Below, in pieces: positions 32,821-41,753 of a stretch of DNA of 64,000 nt. The stretch covers positions 124,001-188,000 of the forward strand of contig CAYPET010000002.1 in NCBI GenBank assembly GCA_964409905.1, read 5' to 3'. Position 1 is the first letter of the stretch, and each line of letters starts with the position of its first letter. The DNA comes from JAGNRR01 sp964409905. GTDB lineage: Bacteria > Bacteroidota > Bacteroidia > Chitinophagales > Chitinophagaceae. The notes below the pieces were generated by a model, which made no database searches, was not told where the DNA came from, and saw only the letters and a list, made by a program, of their open reading frames with translations. The position numbers and the translations under genes are program-made.

Positions 32821-34623
32821 GTGACCAAGGAAGAATTTAGCAAGTTTGCACCATCAATACCCGACGATCCTGGGGTATATCAATATTTTAATAAGGCTAA
32901 AGAAGTAATCTATGTAGGCAAAGCAAAAAATTTGCGCAAACGGATTAGCTCTTATTTTTCGCAACAACACCGCTACTCCAAAACCGAGAGGCTCGTGCGC
33001 GAAATGAAGGACATTCGATTTACGATTGTCAATTCGGAGTATGATGCGCTAATGCTGGAAAATACATTAATCAAAAAGTTTCAGCCTAAGTATAACATCG
33101 CACTAAAAGATGATAAGTCTTACCCGCATATTGTAATAAAAAATGAACATTTTCCGCGTGTCTTCCTTACCAGAAATAAACTAAAAGATGGATCGGAATA
33201 TATAGGTCCATACACTTCTGCATTTGCTGTGCGCGAAATACTCAAGTTTTTACAACGCTCTTTGCCCTTGCGAACGTGCAATTTGGATTTGGCCCCAAAG
33301 CAAATTGCCAAGAAAAGATATAAAGCCTGTCTGCAATATCAAATGGGCAATTGTATGGCACCCTGCATTGGATTGCAATCGGAGCAGGACTATAACTGGC
33401 ATGTAGCCCAGATTCGTGAGATATTGAAAGGGAATAATACACAACTAGAAAAAGTGTACAAAAAACAAATGATGGCTTATGCGGATAAGCTGGAATTTGA
33501 AAAAGCAGAACTCATGAAAAGAAAAATCTATGAGATCAAAAATTTCAATAAACGCTCGATTGTCGTCAATACCAGAATTGATAATACAGATGTTATAGGT
33601 GTACTTAGTAATACTGACCGCGTTTACGTAAATTATATGCGCATTATCAAAGGAAATGTTGTAAACAGTTTTTCACAGTCTTTTACTAAAACACTCGGCG
33701 AGCCTGATGCTGAGATATTACCAAATATTATTTTGGCTTTGCGCGAGCAATTTGCGAGTGATGTAAAAGAAATCATTGTACCCTACGAATTAGATTTGCC
33801 AATAGACATTATGCAGCGCATTCCCAAGGTAGGCGAAAGAAAGCAAATATTAGACCTCTCCGTAAAGAACGCACGCTACCTGATGAACGAAGAAAAGCGA
33901 AAGGCGATTTTACATATCTCTGAAAAATCAGCACAAGATTTGGAAGAATTGTTACAACAACTACAAGAAGATTTACGTCTGCCTTTTTACCCTGAACATA
34001 TAGAGTGCTTTGACAACTCTAACTTTCAGGGTAGTTATCCCGTGGCGGCCATGGTTTGCTTTCGGGATGGCATGCCCAGTAAAAAGGATTTTAGACGATT
34101 TAATATCAAATCAGTGCAAGGGATAGATGATTTTGCTTCCATGCGTGAAATCGTTTTTAGACGGTATAGTCGTTTACTGCATGAAAACAAGGAGTTGCCA
34201 CAACTTGTAGTAATTGATGGAGGTAAGGGACAGCTCAACGCAGCGATTGATGCCCTTCAGGAATTGGAACTGATGGGTAAGATGAATATTATCGGTTTAG
34301 CTAAAAATATTGAAGAGATATTTTTCCCGGGCGATAAAGACTCTCTCCAACTACCCTTTGAAAGTGAAAGCCTAAAGCTCTTGAGAAGAATACGAGATGA
34401 AGTACATCGTTTTGGCATTACATTTCATCGAAGTAAAAGAAGTAAGGGCATAGTGAAAAATGAGTTGGAAGAAATCAAAGGGATTGGTAAAGAAACTGCC
34501 AAAGCTTTGTTACGAAAATTTAAGTCGGTAAAGAAGTTAAAAGAAGCTGACTTTGCTGACATTGCTGCTGAAGTTGGTATACAGCGGGCAACTTTGGTTG
34601 TGGAGCATTTCAAAAAATCGTAG
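32821..34623 (+). CDS. uvrC: Excinuclease ABC subunit C
   Basis: 600 residues from a GTG start. A GIY-YIG nuclease is N-terminal (PGVYQYFNKAKEVIYVGKAKNLRKR, about 18-42). A UVR domain is near 200-235. The RNase H-like nuclease core is ECFDNSNFQGSYPVA...LVVIDGGKGQL, and a helix-hairpin-helix pair is at the end (IKGIGKETAKALLRKF). It makes both incisions in nucleotide excision repair. It is convergent with a membrane protein 3 bases away, and uvrB lies only 1.8 kb downstream. Confidence 0.97.
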   Translation: MTKEEFSKFAPSIPDDPGVYQYFNKAKEVIYVGKAKNLRKRISSYFSQQHRYSKTERLVREMKDIRFTIVNSEYDALMLENTLIKKFQPKYNIALKDDKSYPHIVIKNEHFPRVFLTRNKLKDGSEYIGPYTSAFAVREILKFLQRSLPLRTCNLDLAPKQIAKKRYKACLQYQMGNCMAPCIGLQSEQDYNWHVAQIREILKGNNTQLEKVYKKQMMAYADKLEFEKAELMKRKIYEIKNFNKRSIVVNTRIDNTDVIGVLSNTDRVYVNYMRIIKGNVVNSFSQSFTKTLGEPDAEILPNIILALREQFASDVKEIIVPYELDLPIDIMQRIPKVGERKQILDLSVKNARYLMNEEKRKAILHISEKSAQDLEELLQQLQEDLRLPFYPEHIECFDNSNFQGSYPVAAMVCFRDGMPSKKDFRRFNIKSVQGIDDFASMREIVFRRYSRLLHENKELPQLVVIDGGKGQLNAAIDALQELELMGKMNIIGLAKNIEEIFFPGDKDSLQLPFESESLKLLRRIRDEVHRFGITFHRSKRSKGIVKNELEEIKGIGKETAKALLRKFKSVKKLKEADFADIAAEVGIQRATLVVEHFKKS

Positions 34624-34626
34624 GCC

Positions 34627-36069
34627 TTATTGGCTGGATTCGGGTAGGGTGAAATATACTGTTTGTTCACTGCTAATAAATCCCCATCTGCGCAAGCAAC
34701 GGTTGATACCTTTCATGTGTTCTTCGTCATAAACATCCGCCTCGCTCCAGGTTAGTAGATTGCATTTAAATTCTATAGGAATTTGAGCTTCATCACTCTT
34801 TATTATTTCGTACAATGCACCTTGCTGACAATAATTGGCTGTTGTTTCCATGTCCGAGTCAGCCATTGTGAAAAGGCTAATTACAATCAAAAAAACAACA
34901 GTATAGCCAAGATATAATTTGCCGTTGAGTCCCTGAAGCAGATGATAGGTGGTATATAAAATCAAAAACAACATCATCAGCGATACCGGAATAAAAGTAT
35001 CATAGCGAATGATATATTCACGATACACACGATAACCTCCCAGCGGTAATAATAAAATGTAAGCAACGCAAAAAGTCAGTACGAACGAATAAATGGCTTT
35101 AATTTTTTTTACCGGTAACACGCTCTTTTTTATCAATAGTGCAGTATTGATGCTAAGCAATCCAAGTAGGACGGGCCAGGCTTTTTCTAGGCTTACTATA
35201 CGGAATAAGCCCTTTGCCAGTAGGCTATATTTTGTAATTAAGGCTTTGTCAATGCTGGATTCTGAATTATAGCGGCTAATCACAAAGGCGTAAATACACC
35301 ATAACATGAAAAAGACTAAATGCGAAAGCAGCGCTTTGTTCTTTTTGATGTTGTAAAAGCTATTCGGAGCATATACTCCTACAATATATAGAACTCCAAC
35401 TAGCAAAACAATCGGCTGAATGAGCGGCCCACTAAAGCTTAAAATTGGCGCCAGGATAAACATGAGGAGGTGTTGTACAATCGGTATTTTATTGGGTTGT
35501 TTGAAAGTGTTTTGCCAGAAGGGTAAAAAATAAAATAACAGGACTGTTACCGGTAAGGCATAAAAAATTACAAATAATGGTGAGCGATCTATAAAACCAA
35601 TACAATCGTAAAACGGACCATACTGGATAAATACAGAAGATAATAATGCAATAGGTGCAAAGTGTTGTATTGAAAATTTGTCAGACGCTTTTACATAAAA
35701 AAATGCCAATACAATAAAACTTAAATGTATGAATCCAACAAGCAAAGTGGTGGTGACGTATAAACTTTGTACTGGATTGCTGACAATAGTATGTATCAAT
35801 TTGTACACAGGTCCATACCACCAACGGGCAAACTGATGACAACTATACCGTCCGGCTGCAGGGTAATGCTCATTTTTACTAATGGCGTCAATACCGATGG
35901 GGTCTTGCAAAACCTTTTCGTACCATTTAAATGGGCCTACAACGCGGGGCAAATCGCCATCCACCGGCAAGTTGGAATAATGATAATTTGATGCAACAAA
36001 ATCAATCGCTACAAAAAGCAATAGAAGCATCCATAACCTTTTCTTTAGTATGCCAATAACGTATTCCAA
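34627..36069 (-). CDS. Polytopic membrane protein of unknown function
   Basis: About 480 residues with roughly 10-11 predicted transmembrane helices. After the first helix comes a ~70-residue extracytoplasmic segment with conserved-looking HYPAAGRYSCHQFARWWYGPVY. The C-terminus (~70 residues) is soluble with three Cys. The layout recalls GT-C glycosyltransferases, but I see no clear DxD, so this is only a possibility. A TATATTTG box (36075-36082) ends 5 bases before the TTG at 36069, which I take as start; ATG at 36030 is the alternative. Confidence 0.7.
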   Translation of the reverse strand: MEYVIGILKKRLWMLLLLFVAIDFVASNYHYSNLPVDGDLPRVVGPFKWYEKVLQDPIGIDAISKNEHYPAAGRYSCHQFARWWYGPVYKLIHTIVSNPVQSLYVTTTLLVGFIHLSFIVLAFFYVKASDKFSIQHFAPIALLSSVFIQYGPFYDCIGFIDRSPLFVIFYALPVTVLLFYFLPFWQNTFKQPNKIPIVQHLLMFILAPILSFSGPLIQPIVLLVGVLYIVGVYAPNSFYNIKKNKALLSHLVFFMLWCIYAFVISRYNSESSIDKALITKYSLLAKGLFRIVSLEKAWPVLLGLLSINTALLIKKSVLPVKKIKAIYSFVLTFCVAYILLLPLGGYRVYREYIIRYDTFIPVSLMMLFLILYTTYHLLQGLNGKLYLGYTVVFLIVISLFTMADSDMETTANYCQQGALYEIIKSDEAQIPIEFKCNLLTWSEADVYDEEHMKGINRCLRRWGFISSEQTVYFTLPESSQ

Positions 36070-36082
36070 CAAAACAAATATA

Positions 36083-36246
36083 GATACTTTCGATTAGCCC
36101 GCTGTCAATTCAAGTTGGCACAGTCTTTTTAAGGAACTTGGCATTACTCCATAAAGTTTTCCTAAATCAACAATGAAACCAATGCCTCGCCGTTTTGATT
36201 TCAACAACTTGATGTAATTTGAAGTTGCAGAAAAGTGATTATTGAA
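36083..36246. other. Intergenic stretch with no recognised feature
   Basis: Between the membrane-protein promoter and a small candidate ORF I see no hairpin, RNA or repeat. Confidence 0.5.
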
Positions 36247-36423
36247 ATGAAAAGTAGGGATTTGAAATATTTGAATGCAGGACAGGCCAATCTGTTGCTT
36301 TTATTGTGCTGTCTTTATGCCTTCCTCATTTGTTACCTCTGTTCCGTATTGTTACAGGGTGATATGGAATTTGGTATATTAGCCAATACGAATAATGAGG
36401 CTATCTGGCGCGTGAGCGAATAG
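36247..36423 (+). CDS. Candidate small membrane protein
   Basis: 58 codons from the ATG at 36247 (in-frame start at 36235 also possible). A single hydrophobic helix, LLLLLCCLYAFLICYLCSVLL, is followed by a polar tail. It lies 26 bases before uvrB on the same strand. No family is recognised and no strong -7 box precedes it, so it may be a chance frame. Confidence 0.35.
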   Translation: MKSRDLKYLNAGQANLLLLLCCLYAFLICYLCSVLLQGDMEFGILANTNNEAIWRVSE

Positions 36424-36449
36424 GGATTCCTTAGTAATTTTACACCTAC

Positions 36450-38474
36450 ATGTTTCAGCTTCAAGCGCCATTCGAACCTGCCGGCGATCAGCCTCAAGCT
36501 ATTAGACAACTAGTTGATGGCTTGCAGCGTCAGGAACCTCATCAAACCTTATTGGGGGTAACGGGTAGCGGTAAAACATTTACCATTGCCAATGTTATCC
36601 AGGAGGTCAATCGACCCACGCTGATACTGACTCATAACAAGACCTTAGTTGCGCAGTTATATGGCGAATTCAAACAATTTTTTCCGAACAATGCGGTAGA
36701 GTATTTCGTAAGCTATTACGACTACTATCAACCCGAGGCGTATATCCCGGTCACGAATACCTATATCGAAAAAGATTTACAAATCAATGAAGAGCTTGAC
36801 AAGTTACGCTTGCGTGCTGCGGCAAATTTGTTATCAGGCAGACGGGATATTATTGTAGTGGCTTCCGTTTCCTGCATTTATGGTATGGGAAATCCGACGG
36901 CCTTTCAAGATGGTATCGTACGCGTAAGACAAGGAGAAGAATTTGGCCGAAATAAATTTTTACATCGCTTGGTGGCCGCACAGTATGAACGCAGTACGGA
37001 GACCTTTGAGCGTGGACAGTTTCGGGTGAAGGGCGATACGATTGATGTCAATCTGCCCTATGTAGATTATGGGTACCGCTTTATTTTTTTCGATGATGAA
37101 ATAGAAGAAATTCATCGTCTGGAAATAGAGACAGGTAAAAAATTTGAATCGGTACAGGATGCCGCGGTTTTTCCGGCAACAATGTATGTGGCACCCCAAG
37201 ATCAGCTGCATCAAATTATCTATGACATCCAAGATGAGATGATTGCTCAAGAGGCCTACTTTAAGGAGCAAGGAAAATTTATAGAAGCGCAGCGCATACG
37301 CGAACGGGTGAGTCACGACATCGAAATGATGCGCGAGCTCGGCTATTGCAAAGGCATCGAAAACTATTCGCGTTTTTTAGATGGCCGCGCACAAGGTACT
37401 CGTCCTTTCTGTTTGCTGGATTATATGCCTGATGATTACATCATGGTGATAGACGAAAGTCACGTAACGATACCACAAGTAAGCGGCATGTTTGGTGGTG
37501 ACAAGTCGCGCAAGCTAAATCTGGTAAACTATGGCTTTCGCTTACCCTCAGCTTTAGATAACCGACCGCTGAATTTCAGTGAATTTGAAAGCCTCGTGAA
37601 TCAAGTTATTTTCGTCAGTGCCACACCCGGCAAGTACGAATTGCAATTGTGTGAGGGCGAATATGTAGATCAAGTAGTGCGCCCTACAGGCTTGCTAGAC
37701 CCTCCGATTGAGGTGCGTCCCAGCATCAATCAAATTGATGATTTGTTGGACGAAGTAGACAATCGGGTAAAGAAAGGCGATCGGGTTTTAGTAACTACTT
37801 TGACGAAAAAGCTGAGCGAGGAATTGGCGCAGTATTTATCTGACATTCAGATTCGGTGTAAATACCTGCACAGTGAAATTGACGCGCTGGAGCGGGTAGA
37901 GATTTTACGCGAGCTGCGACTCGGTGAAATAGATGTATTGATAGGCGTCAACTTATTGCGCGAGGGGCTCGACCTGCCCGAGGTGAGCTTGGTGGCTATA
38001 TTGGATGCCGACAAAGAAGGCTTCCTGCGCGACGAACGCTCGCTGACCCAAACGGCCGGGAGGGCTGCCCGTAATGTAGATGGCCTGGTGATTTTTTATG
38101 CTGATAAAATTACCGACAGTATGCAGCGCACTATTGACGAAACCAACCGCCGCCGCGAGAAGCAGATGACCTATAATATGGAGCATAACATCACCCCCAC
38201 AACGGTTAAGAAATCCATCGAAAACGTCATGCAGCAAACAGCCGTGCTCGATATTAAACTGGAAAATCCGGAGTATGTGAATTATGCTGCCGAACAGGCA
38301 AATTCACTGCTTTCCAAAGAAGATTATGGCGGATACAACACGCCCAAACAATTGGAAAAAGCTATAGCCTTTGTAAAAGCAGAAATGGAGAAAGCTGCTA
38401 AGGATTTAGATTTTATAGAGGCAGCCCGATTACGCGATAAAATGTTTGAGCTGAAGCGGCAGTTGAAGAAGTAG
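36450..38474 (+). CDS. uvrB: Excinuclease ABC subunit B
   Basis: 674 residues. Walker A is GVTGSGKT, the beta-hairpin region is VSYYDYYQPEAY, then DESHVTIPQVSGM, VSATPGKYEL, LREGLDLPEVSLVAILDADK and the Q-TAGRAARN motif. A C-terminal UVR domain (MEKAAKDLDFIEAARLRDKMFEL) contacts UvrC. It verifies damage and loads UvrC. uvrA is not in the window. Confidence 0.98.
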   Translation: MFQLQAPFEPAGDQPQAIRQLVDGLQRQEPHQTLLGVTGSGKTFTIANVIQEVNRPTLILTHNKTLVAQLYGEFKQFFPNNAVEYFVSYYDYYQPEAYIPVTNTYIEKDLQINEELDKLRLRAAANLLSGRRDIIVVASVSCIYGMGNPTAFQDGIVRVRQGEEFGRNKFLHRLVAAQYERSTETFERGQFRVKGDTIDVNLPYVDYGYRFIFFDDEIEEIHRLEIETGKKFESVQDAAVFPATMYVAPQDQLHQIIYDIQDEMIAQEAYFKEQGKFIEAQRIRERVSHDIEMMRELGYCKGIENYSRFLDGRAQGTRPFCLLDYMPDDYIMVIDESHVTIPQVSGMFGGDKSRKLNLVNYGFRLPSALDNRPLNFSEFESLVNQVIFVSATPGKYELQLCEGEYVDQVVRPTGLLDPPIEVRPSINQIDDLLDEVDNRVKKGDRVLVTTLTKKLSEELAQYLSDIQIRCKYLHSEIDALERVEILRELRLGEIDVLIGVNLLREGLDLPEVSLVAILDADKEGFLRDERSLTQTAGRAARNVDGLVIFYADKITDSMQRTIDETNRRREKQMTYNMEHNITPTTVKKSIENVMQQTAVLDIKLENPEYVNYAAEQANSLLSKEDYGGYNTPKQLEKAIAFVKAEMEKAAKDLDFIEAARLRDKMFELKRQLKK

Positions 38475-38503
38475 TTTTTTTCAAACCTAGCGAGAATAGA
38501 ATT

Positions 38504-39031
38504 TTAATCAATCTTTTTAGGATTTAGCAAATAATATAAATTATCATCCTCATAGCTGCCGTCAGGCATTTTATACCGGCCGTGTATAGTCGCTTCAAAC
38601 TGAAAGCCGAATTGTTGCAGCAAGCCTATCGATGCAACATTATCCTGCGCAGTCAGGGCCTCAATGCGATGTAGTTGCATGACATCAAAGCCGTATTTCA
38701 AAATAGCGTCAAGGGCTTCTTTCATATATCCATTACGTTTATATGCCTCCTGATTCAATGAATAGCCGAGCTCGGCTCGATCGTGGTCGCGCCAATAGGT
38801 ATGAAAGCCAGCACTACCAATTACCGCCTCATTGCCTTTTCGTATCAAATCAAAGTATATGCCTGTATAAAAATTATTATACAGACCTTTTGTTATACGC
38901 TCCAACTCTTTTTTCAACGCTTCGGCATCGTCCAGACCAAAGAAGGCGTATTGCACGGCAGGCTCTGCATTTAGTACACGCTGCATGTTTTCGGCAGTTC
39001 GTTCGCGGAGGTGTAATCGGGTTGTTTCCAT
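38504..39031 (-). CDS. GNAT family N-acetyltransferase (RimJ/RimL-like)
   Basis: 175 residues. It starts METTRLHLRE, typical for RimL-like GNATs. AELGYSLNQEAYKRNGYMKEAL is the acetyl-CoA-binding motif A (Q/R-x-x-G-x-G/A variant), and RIEALTAQDNVASIGLLQQFGF is motif B. It probably acetylates an amino group on a protein N-terminus or small molecule. It is a single gene, convergent with uvrB. Confidence 0.9.
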   Translation of the reverse strand: METTRLHLRERTAENMQRVLNAEPAVQYAFFGLDDAEALKKELERITKGLYNNFYTGIYFDLIRKGNEAVIGSAGFHTYWRDHDRAELGYSLNQEAYKRNGYMKEALDAILKYGFDVMQLHRIEALTAQDNVASIGLLQQFGFQFEATIHGRYKMPDGSYEDDNLYYLLNPKKID

Positions 39032-39105
39032 AATTATTTTGTAAAAAGGCTAACGAATGATTAGAAGCATTCGTCTACATTAGCACATATAAAAATACAC
39101 TCATT

Positions 39106-40905
39106 ATGAAAAAACAACTTTTACGAGCCGGCTTAGCCTTATCAAGCATTTTTATACTTGCTATGCTGATGCTCAATTCATGTAAAAAAGATACGGGCGA
39201 TTACATTGAACCCGGCACACAATGGAGCAACACGGAAACTGTAACTGCCAGCTTCTTGGGTCAAGTGGTAAAAGAAGATGGTTCGCCGCTCGATGGTGCC
39301 ACTGTAACTATCGGTACACATATGATGACTACAGATGCAGATGGCTTCTATTATTTTACTAATATCCTTACGCCTCAGAAGGCCACACTCATAGAGGTAG
39401 AAAAGGCAGGATATTTCAAAGCTTACAGAACAATGTCTGTAATGGCCAATCAGGATAATCAGACACGCATTATGACCATGGCCTTGCCGGCACCCGTGAA
39501 CCTGGATGGTGCACAAGGAGGACAAATTACCATTTCAAACGGTGGTAGTATTGATTTTCCTCAAAACGCTATTATCAATCCAGCCACTAACGCTCCATAC
39601 ACGGGCAATGTAGCAGTCTTTGCGAAGTGGATTGACCCTAGTGGTAGCAATCTGGATTTGCTTATCCCCGGCGCCCTGCGTGGCATTAGCGAAGATGGCG
39701 TAGAAGAAGATTTGACGACCTATGGCATGCAAGCCGTTGAGCTGATTGGAGCAGCAGGCGAAAAATTACAGTTGGCACCAGGAAAAAAAGCAACGATTAC
39801 TTTTCCATTGCCTGCAAGTTTAGCCGGTAGTGCACCGGTAAATGTACCCTTGTGGCACTTTGACGAGGCACAGGGTATGTGGGTAGAAGAAGGCTTTGCT
39901 GTGCGCTCGGGTAATGATTATGTGGGTGCGGTTTCGCACTTTAGTTTTTGGAATTGTGACTATGGTGGTCCGATTGTAAACTTTACTTGTCAGTTAGTTG
40001 ATACAGCAAATAATCCCATTAGTGGTGCCATCGTAAAAATTGTACCAACATCCTCAACTACGCTCACGGCTCGTTCGGCCATGACAAATAGCAACGGTAT
40101 GGTTAGCGGCGGATTGCCTGTAAATGCTACTTTCAGTTTAGAGTACATACCCGCAGGTTGTCCTTGGAATGCAGCCAGTACATTTTTACAATCGTTTAGT
40201 TCTACTACCACGAATGTGAACTTGGGTACGATAACAGTATCAAATGCAACAACTGCACCTAGTATAGTCACTGGCACTGTGCAAGATTGTAATTCAAATA
40301 TATTGGCGAATGCTCCTGTAAAATTGAAGGTTGGGTCAATGATATTATCTACATTGTCTGATGCCAGCGGCGCCTTTAGCTTTAGTGTGAGTTGTATCAG
40401 TAGCACGACTGCTGCAACCCTTACAGCATACGATGCCACGAATAGCGTGAATGGATCAAGTAATATTAATTTGAATCCGGGTGCGACAACCAATGCTGGG
40501 GTAGTGGCCGCTTGTGGTACGCAGAATGATTTCATAACCATTTTAGTTACCAACCCACCAGCAACAACGCCTACTACCTATAGCATTGTGGAACCAGCAG
40601 GCACATTTAGCCAGTATTACCAGCTGAACACAGGTATTTCAGGCTCGGATAATTCCTCGCCGGCCAATCCACTCTATATAAGTTTTGAGTTTGATGGACC
40701 ACAAACTGCAGCGGGCGTTCATAACCTGTTAAATTATTATGATAGTAATGATTCAATTGGAACTATAACTCCTGCAACAGTTAACCTGACAAACTATGGA
40801 CCTGTAGGAGGTAAAATTTCTGGAAGCTTTACGACTACAGTTACCGGGCTTATATACAATGCCGCTACTGTCAACTGTACATTCAGAGTTACACGACAGA
40901 TGTAG
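39106..40905 (+). CDS. Lipoprotein with carboxypeptidase-regulatory-like domains
   Basis: 599 residues. Lipobox LMLNSC is followed by KKD. A CarboxypepD_reg domain comes first (GQVVKEDGSPLDGATVTIGTHMMTT). A ZU5-like central region follows (GGSIDFPQNAIINPATNAPYTG...HFSFWNCD), and two more beta-sandwich modules (CQLVDTANNPISGAIVKI; GTVQDCNSNILANAPVKLK). It is probably surface-exposed and structural or adhesive. It is single, with its own strong terminator. Confidence 0.85.
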   Translation: MKKQLLRAGLALSSIFILAMLMLNSCKKDTGDYIEPGTQWSNTETVTASFLGQVVKEDGSPLDGATVTIGTHMMTTDADGFYYFTNILTPQKATLIEVEKAGYFKAYRTMSVMANQDNQTRIMTMALPAPVNLDGAQGGQITISNGGSIDFPQNAIINPATNAPYTGNVAVFAKWIDPSGSNLDLLIPGALRGISEDGVEEDLTTYGMQAVELIGAAGEKLQLAPGKKATITFPLPASLAGSAPVNVPLWHFDEAQGMWVEEGFAVRSGNDYVGAVSHFSFWNCDYGGPIVNFTCQLVDTANNPISGAIVKIVPTSSTTLTARSAMTNSNGMVSGGLPVNATFSLEYIPAGCPWNAASTFLQSFSSTTTNVNLGTITVSNATTAPSIVTGTVQDCNSNILANAPVKLKVGSMILSTLSDASGAFSFSVSCISSTTAATLTAYDATNSVNGSSNINLNPGATTNAGVVAACGTQNDFITILVTNPPATTPTTYSIVEPAGTFSQYYQLNTGISGSDNSSPANPLYISFEFDGPQTAAGVHNLLNYYDSNDSIGTITPATVNLTNYGPVGGKISGSFTTTVTGLIYNAATVNCTFRVTRQM

Positions 40906-40924
40906 TATAATCTTATATTATAAA

Positions 40925-40953
40925 AAAAAGACCTGCCTAAGGCAGGTCTTTTT
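40925..40953 (+). terminator. Rho-independent terminator with 13-bp perfect stem
   Basis: AAAAAGACCTGCC / GGCAGGTCTTTTT with a 3-base loop TAA. The A/T ends make it usable on both strands. The CCTGCC...GGCAGG core resembles the moeB palindrome. Confidence 0.92.
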
Positions 40954-41012
40954 CATTTGTGGCAACTATGAGGACTAAATTATTTTGTTTAACTTCACAG
41001 AACCAACATCTT

Positions 41013-41704
41013 ATGCCAAAAAAACAGGTTTTCATGCTGTACAACGATGAAAGTGAAAAAGATTTGCTCATTGCAAAAAATTTGAGTGTCTTCTTTTCTG
41101 TTTTTCATAAAATTTCGTTGAAGGATACCATCGCTGGTGATGGAGCTGATGACACAATGCATGATATACTTTCAGCCGATATGTTACCCTTAGTGAGTAT
41201 TGATTTTTTGAGTGATGAAAAAAAGTTGATTATACGGCAGCGGCTGTGAATAAGGGGACTGCCGTGGTGCCCGTGCTATCCAGAGAATGTCCATGGCAAA
41301 TGAATCCAACTTTAAATGCCCTGGCGGATGAGGTTTTACCCAAAGGCCGGCCTTTGTACGAGTTTGATGAGAAATCTATTGATAGTACATTTACACAAAC
41401 GGTAAAAAAACTAGCAGAAAAAATTACCGGAGAGCCGCTGAGTAAGAAGTCGATTGTTGATCCTTTTTATATTTATTTGCTTATTGCTTCGATTGTTTTA
41501 TCCATTGGGGCATTGCTTTTTGTTTATTATTTGTTTTTTTATCAAGTGGATATGGGTGGTTTTGCCACATCAGAAGATTTAAAAGGTATTGGCGACCGGT
41601 ATACCATACTATTTGCTGTAGCAGTTATTTGTATGATAATTATCACGATACCGCTGCTACGCTTACTAAAACCTAAGGCCATTACCTCAATCTTTAAAAA
41701 CTAA
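41013..41704 (+). CDS. TIR-like domain protein with two C-terminal membrane helices, split by a -1 frame change
   Basis: Two overlapping frames together encode one domain. Frame one (41013-41249) reads KKQVFMLYNDESEKDLL ... MLPLVSIDFLSDEKK, the first half of a TIR-like fold. Frame two (usable from 41219) continues VDYTAAAVNKGTAVVPVLSRECPW ... LPKGRPLYEFD ... TVKKLAEKI, its second half, then two transmembrane helices (FYIYLLIASIVLSIGALLF; YTILFAVAVICMIIITIPLL). The only place to change frame is 41219-41246, which contains A_AAA_AAG in the zero frame and a hairpin 8 bases later. Without the shift, a soluble half domain results. A canonical catalytic Glu is not evident, so NADase activity is doubtful. 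An indel in the A7 run, real or from sequencing, is the main alternative. Confidence 0.65.
41219..41265 (+). promoter_or_regulatory. Candidate -1 ribosomal frameshift site: A_AAA_AAG plus hairpin
   Basis: The heptamer A AAA AAG (41219-41225) is in the zero frame of the TIR-like gene. After an 8-base spacer a stem ACGGCAG (41234-41240) pairs perfectly with CTGCCGT (41259-41265) across an 18-base loop. The zero-frame TGA (41247-41249) lies in the loop. Confidence 0.5.
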
Positions 41705-41753
41705 ACATGAAAGATTTTTCAAAACAACTTGCTAATAATTCGTCCAGGGTGAA

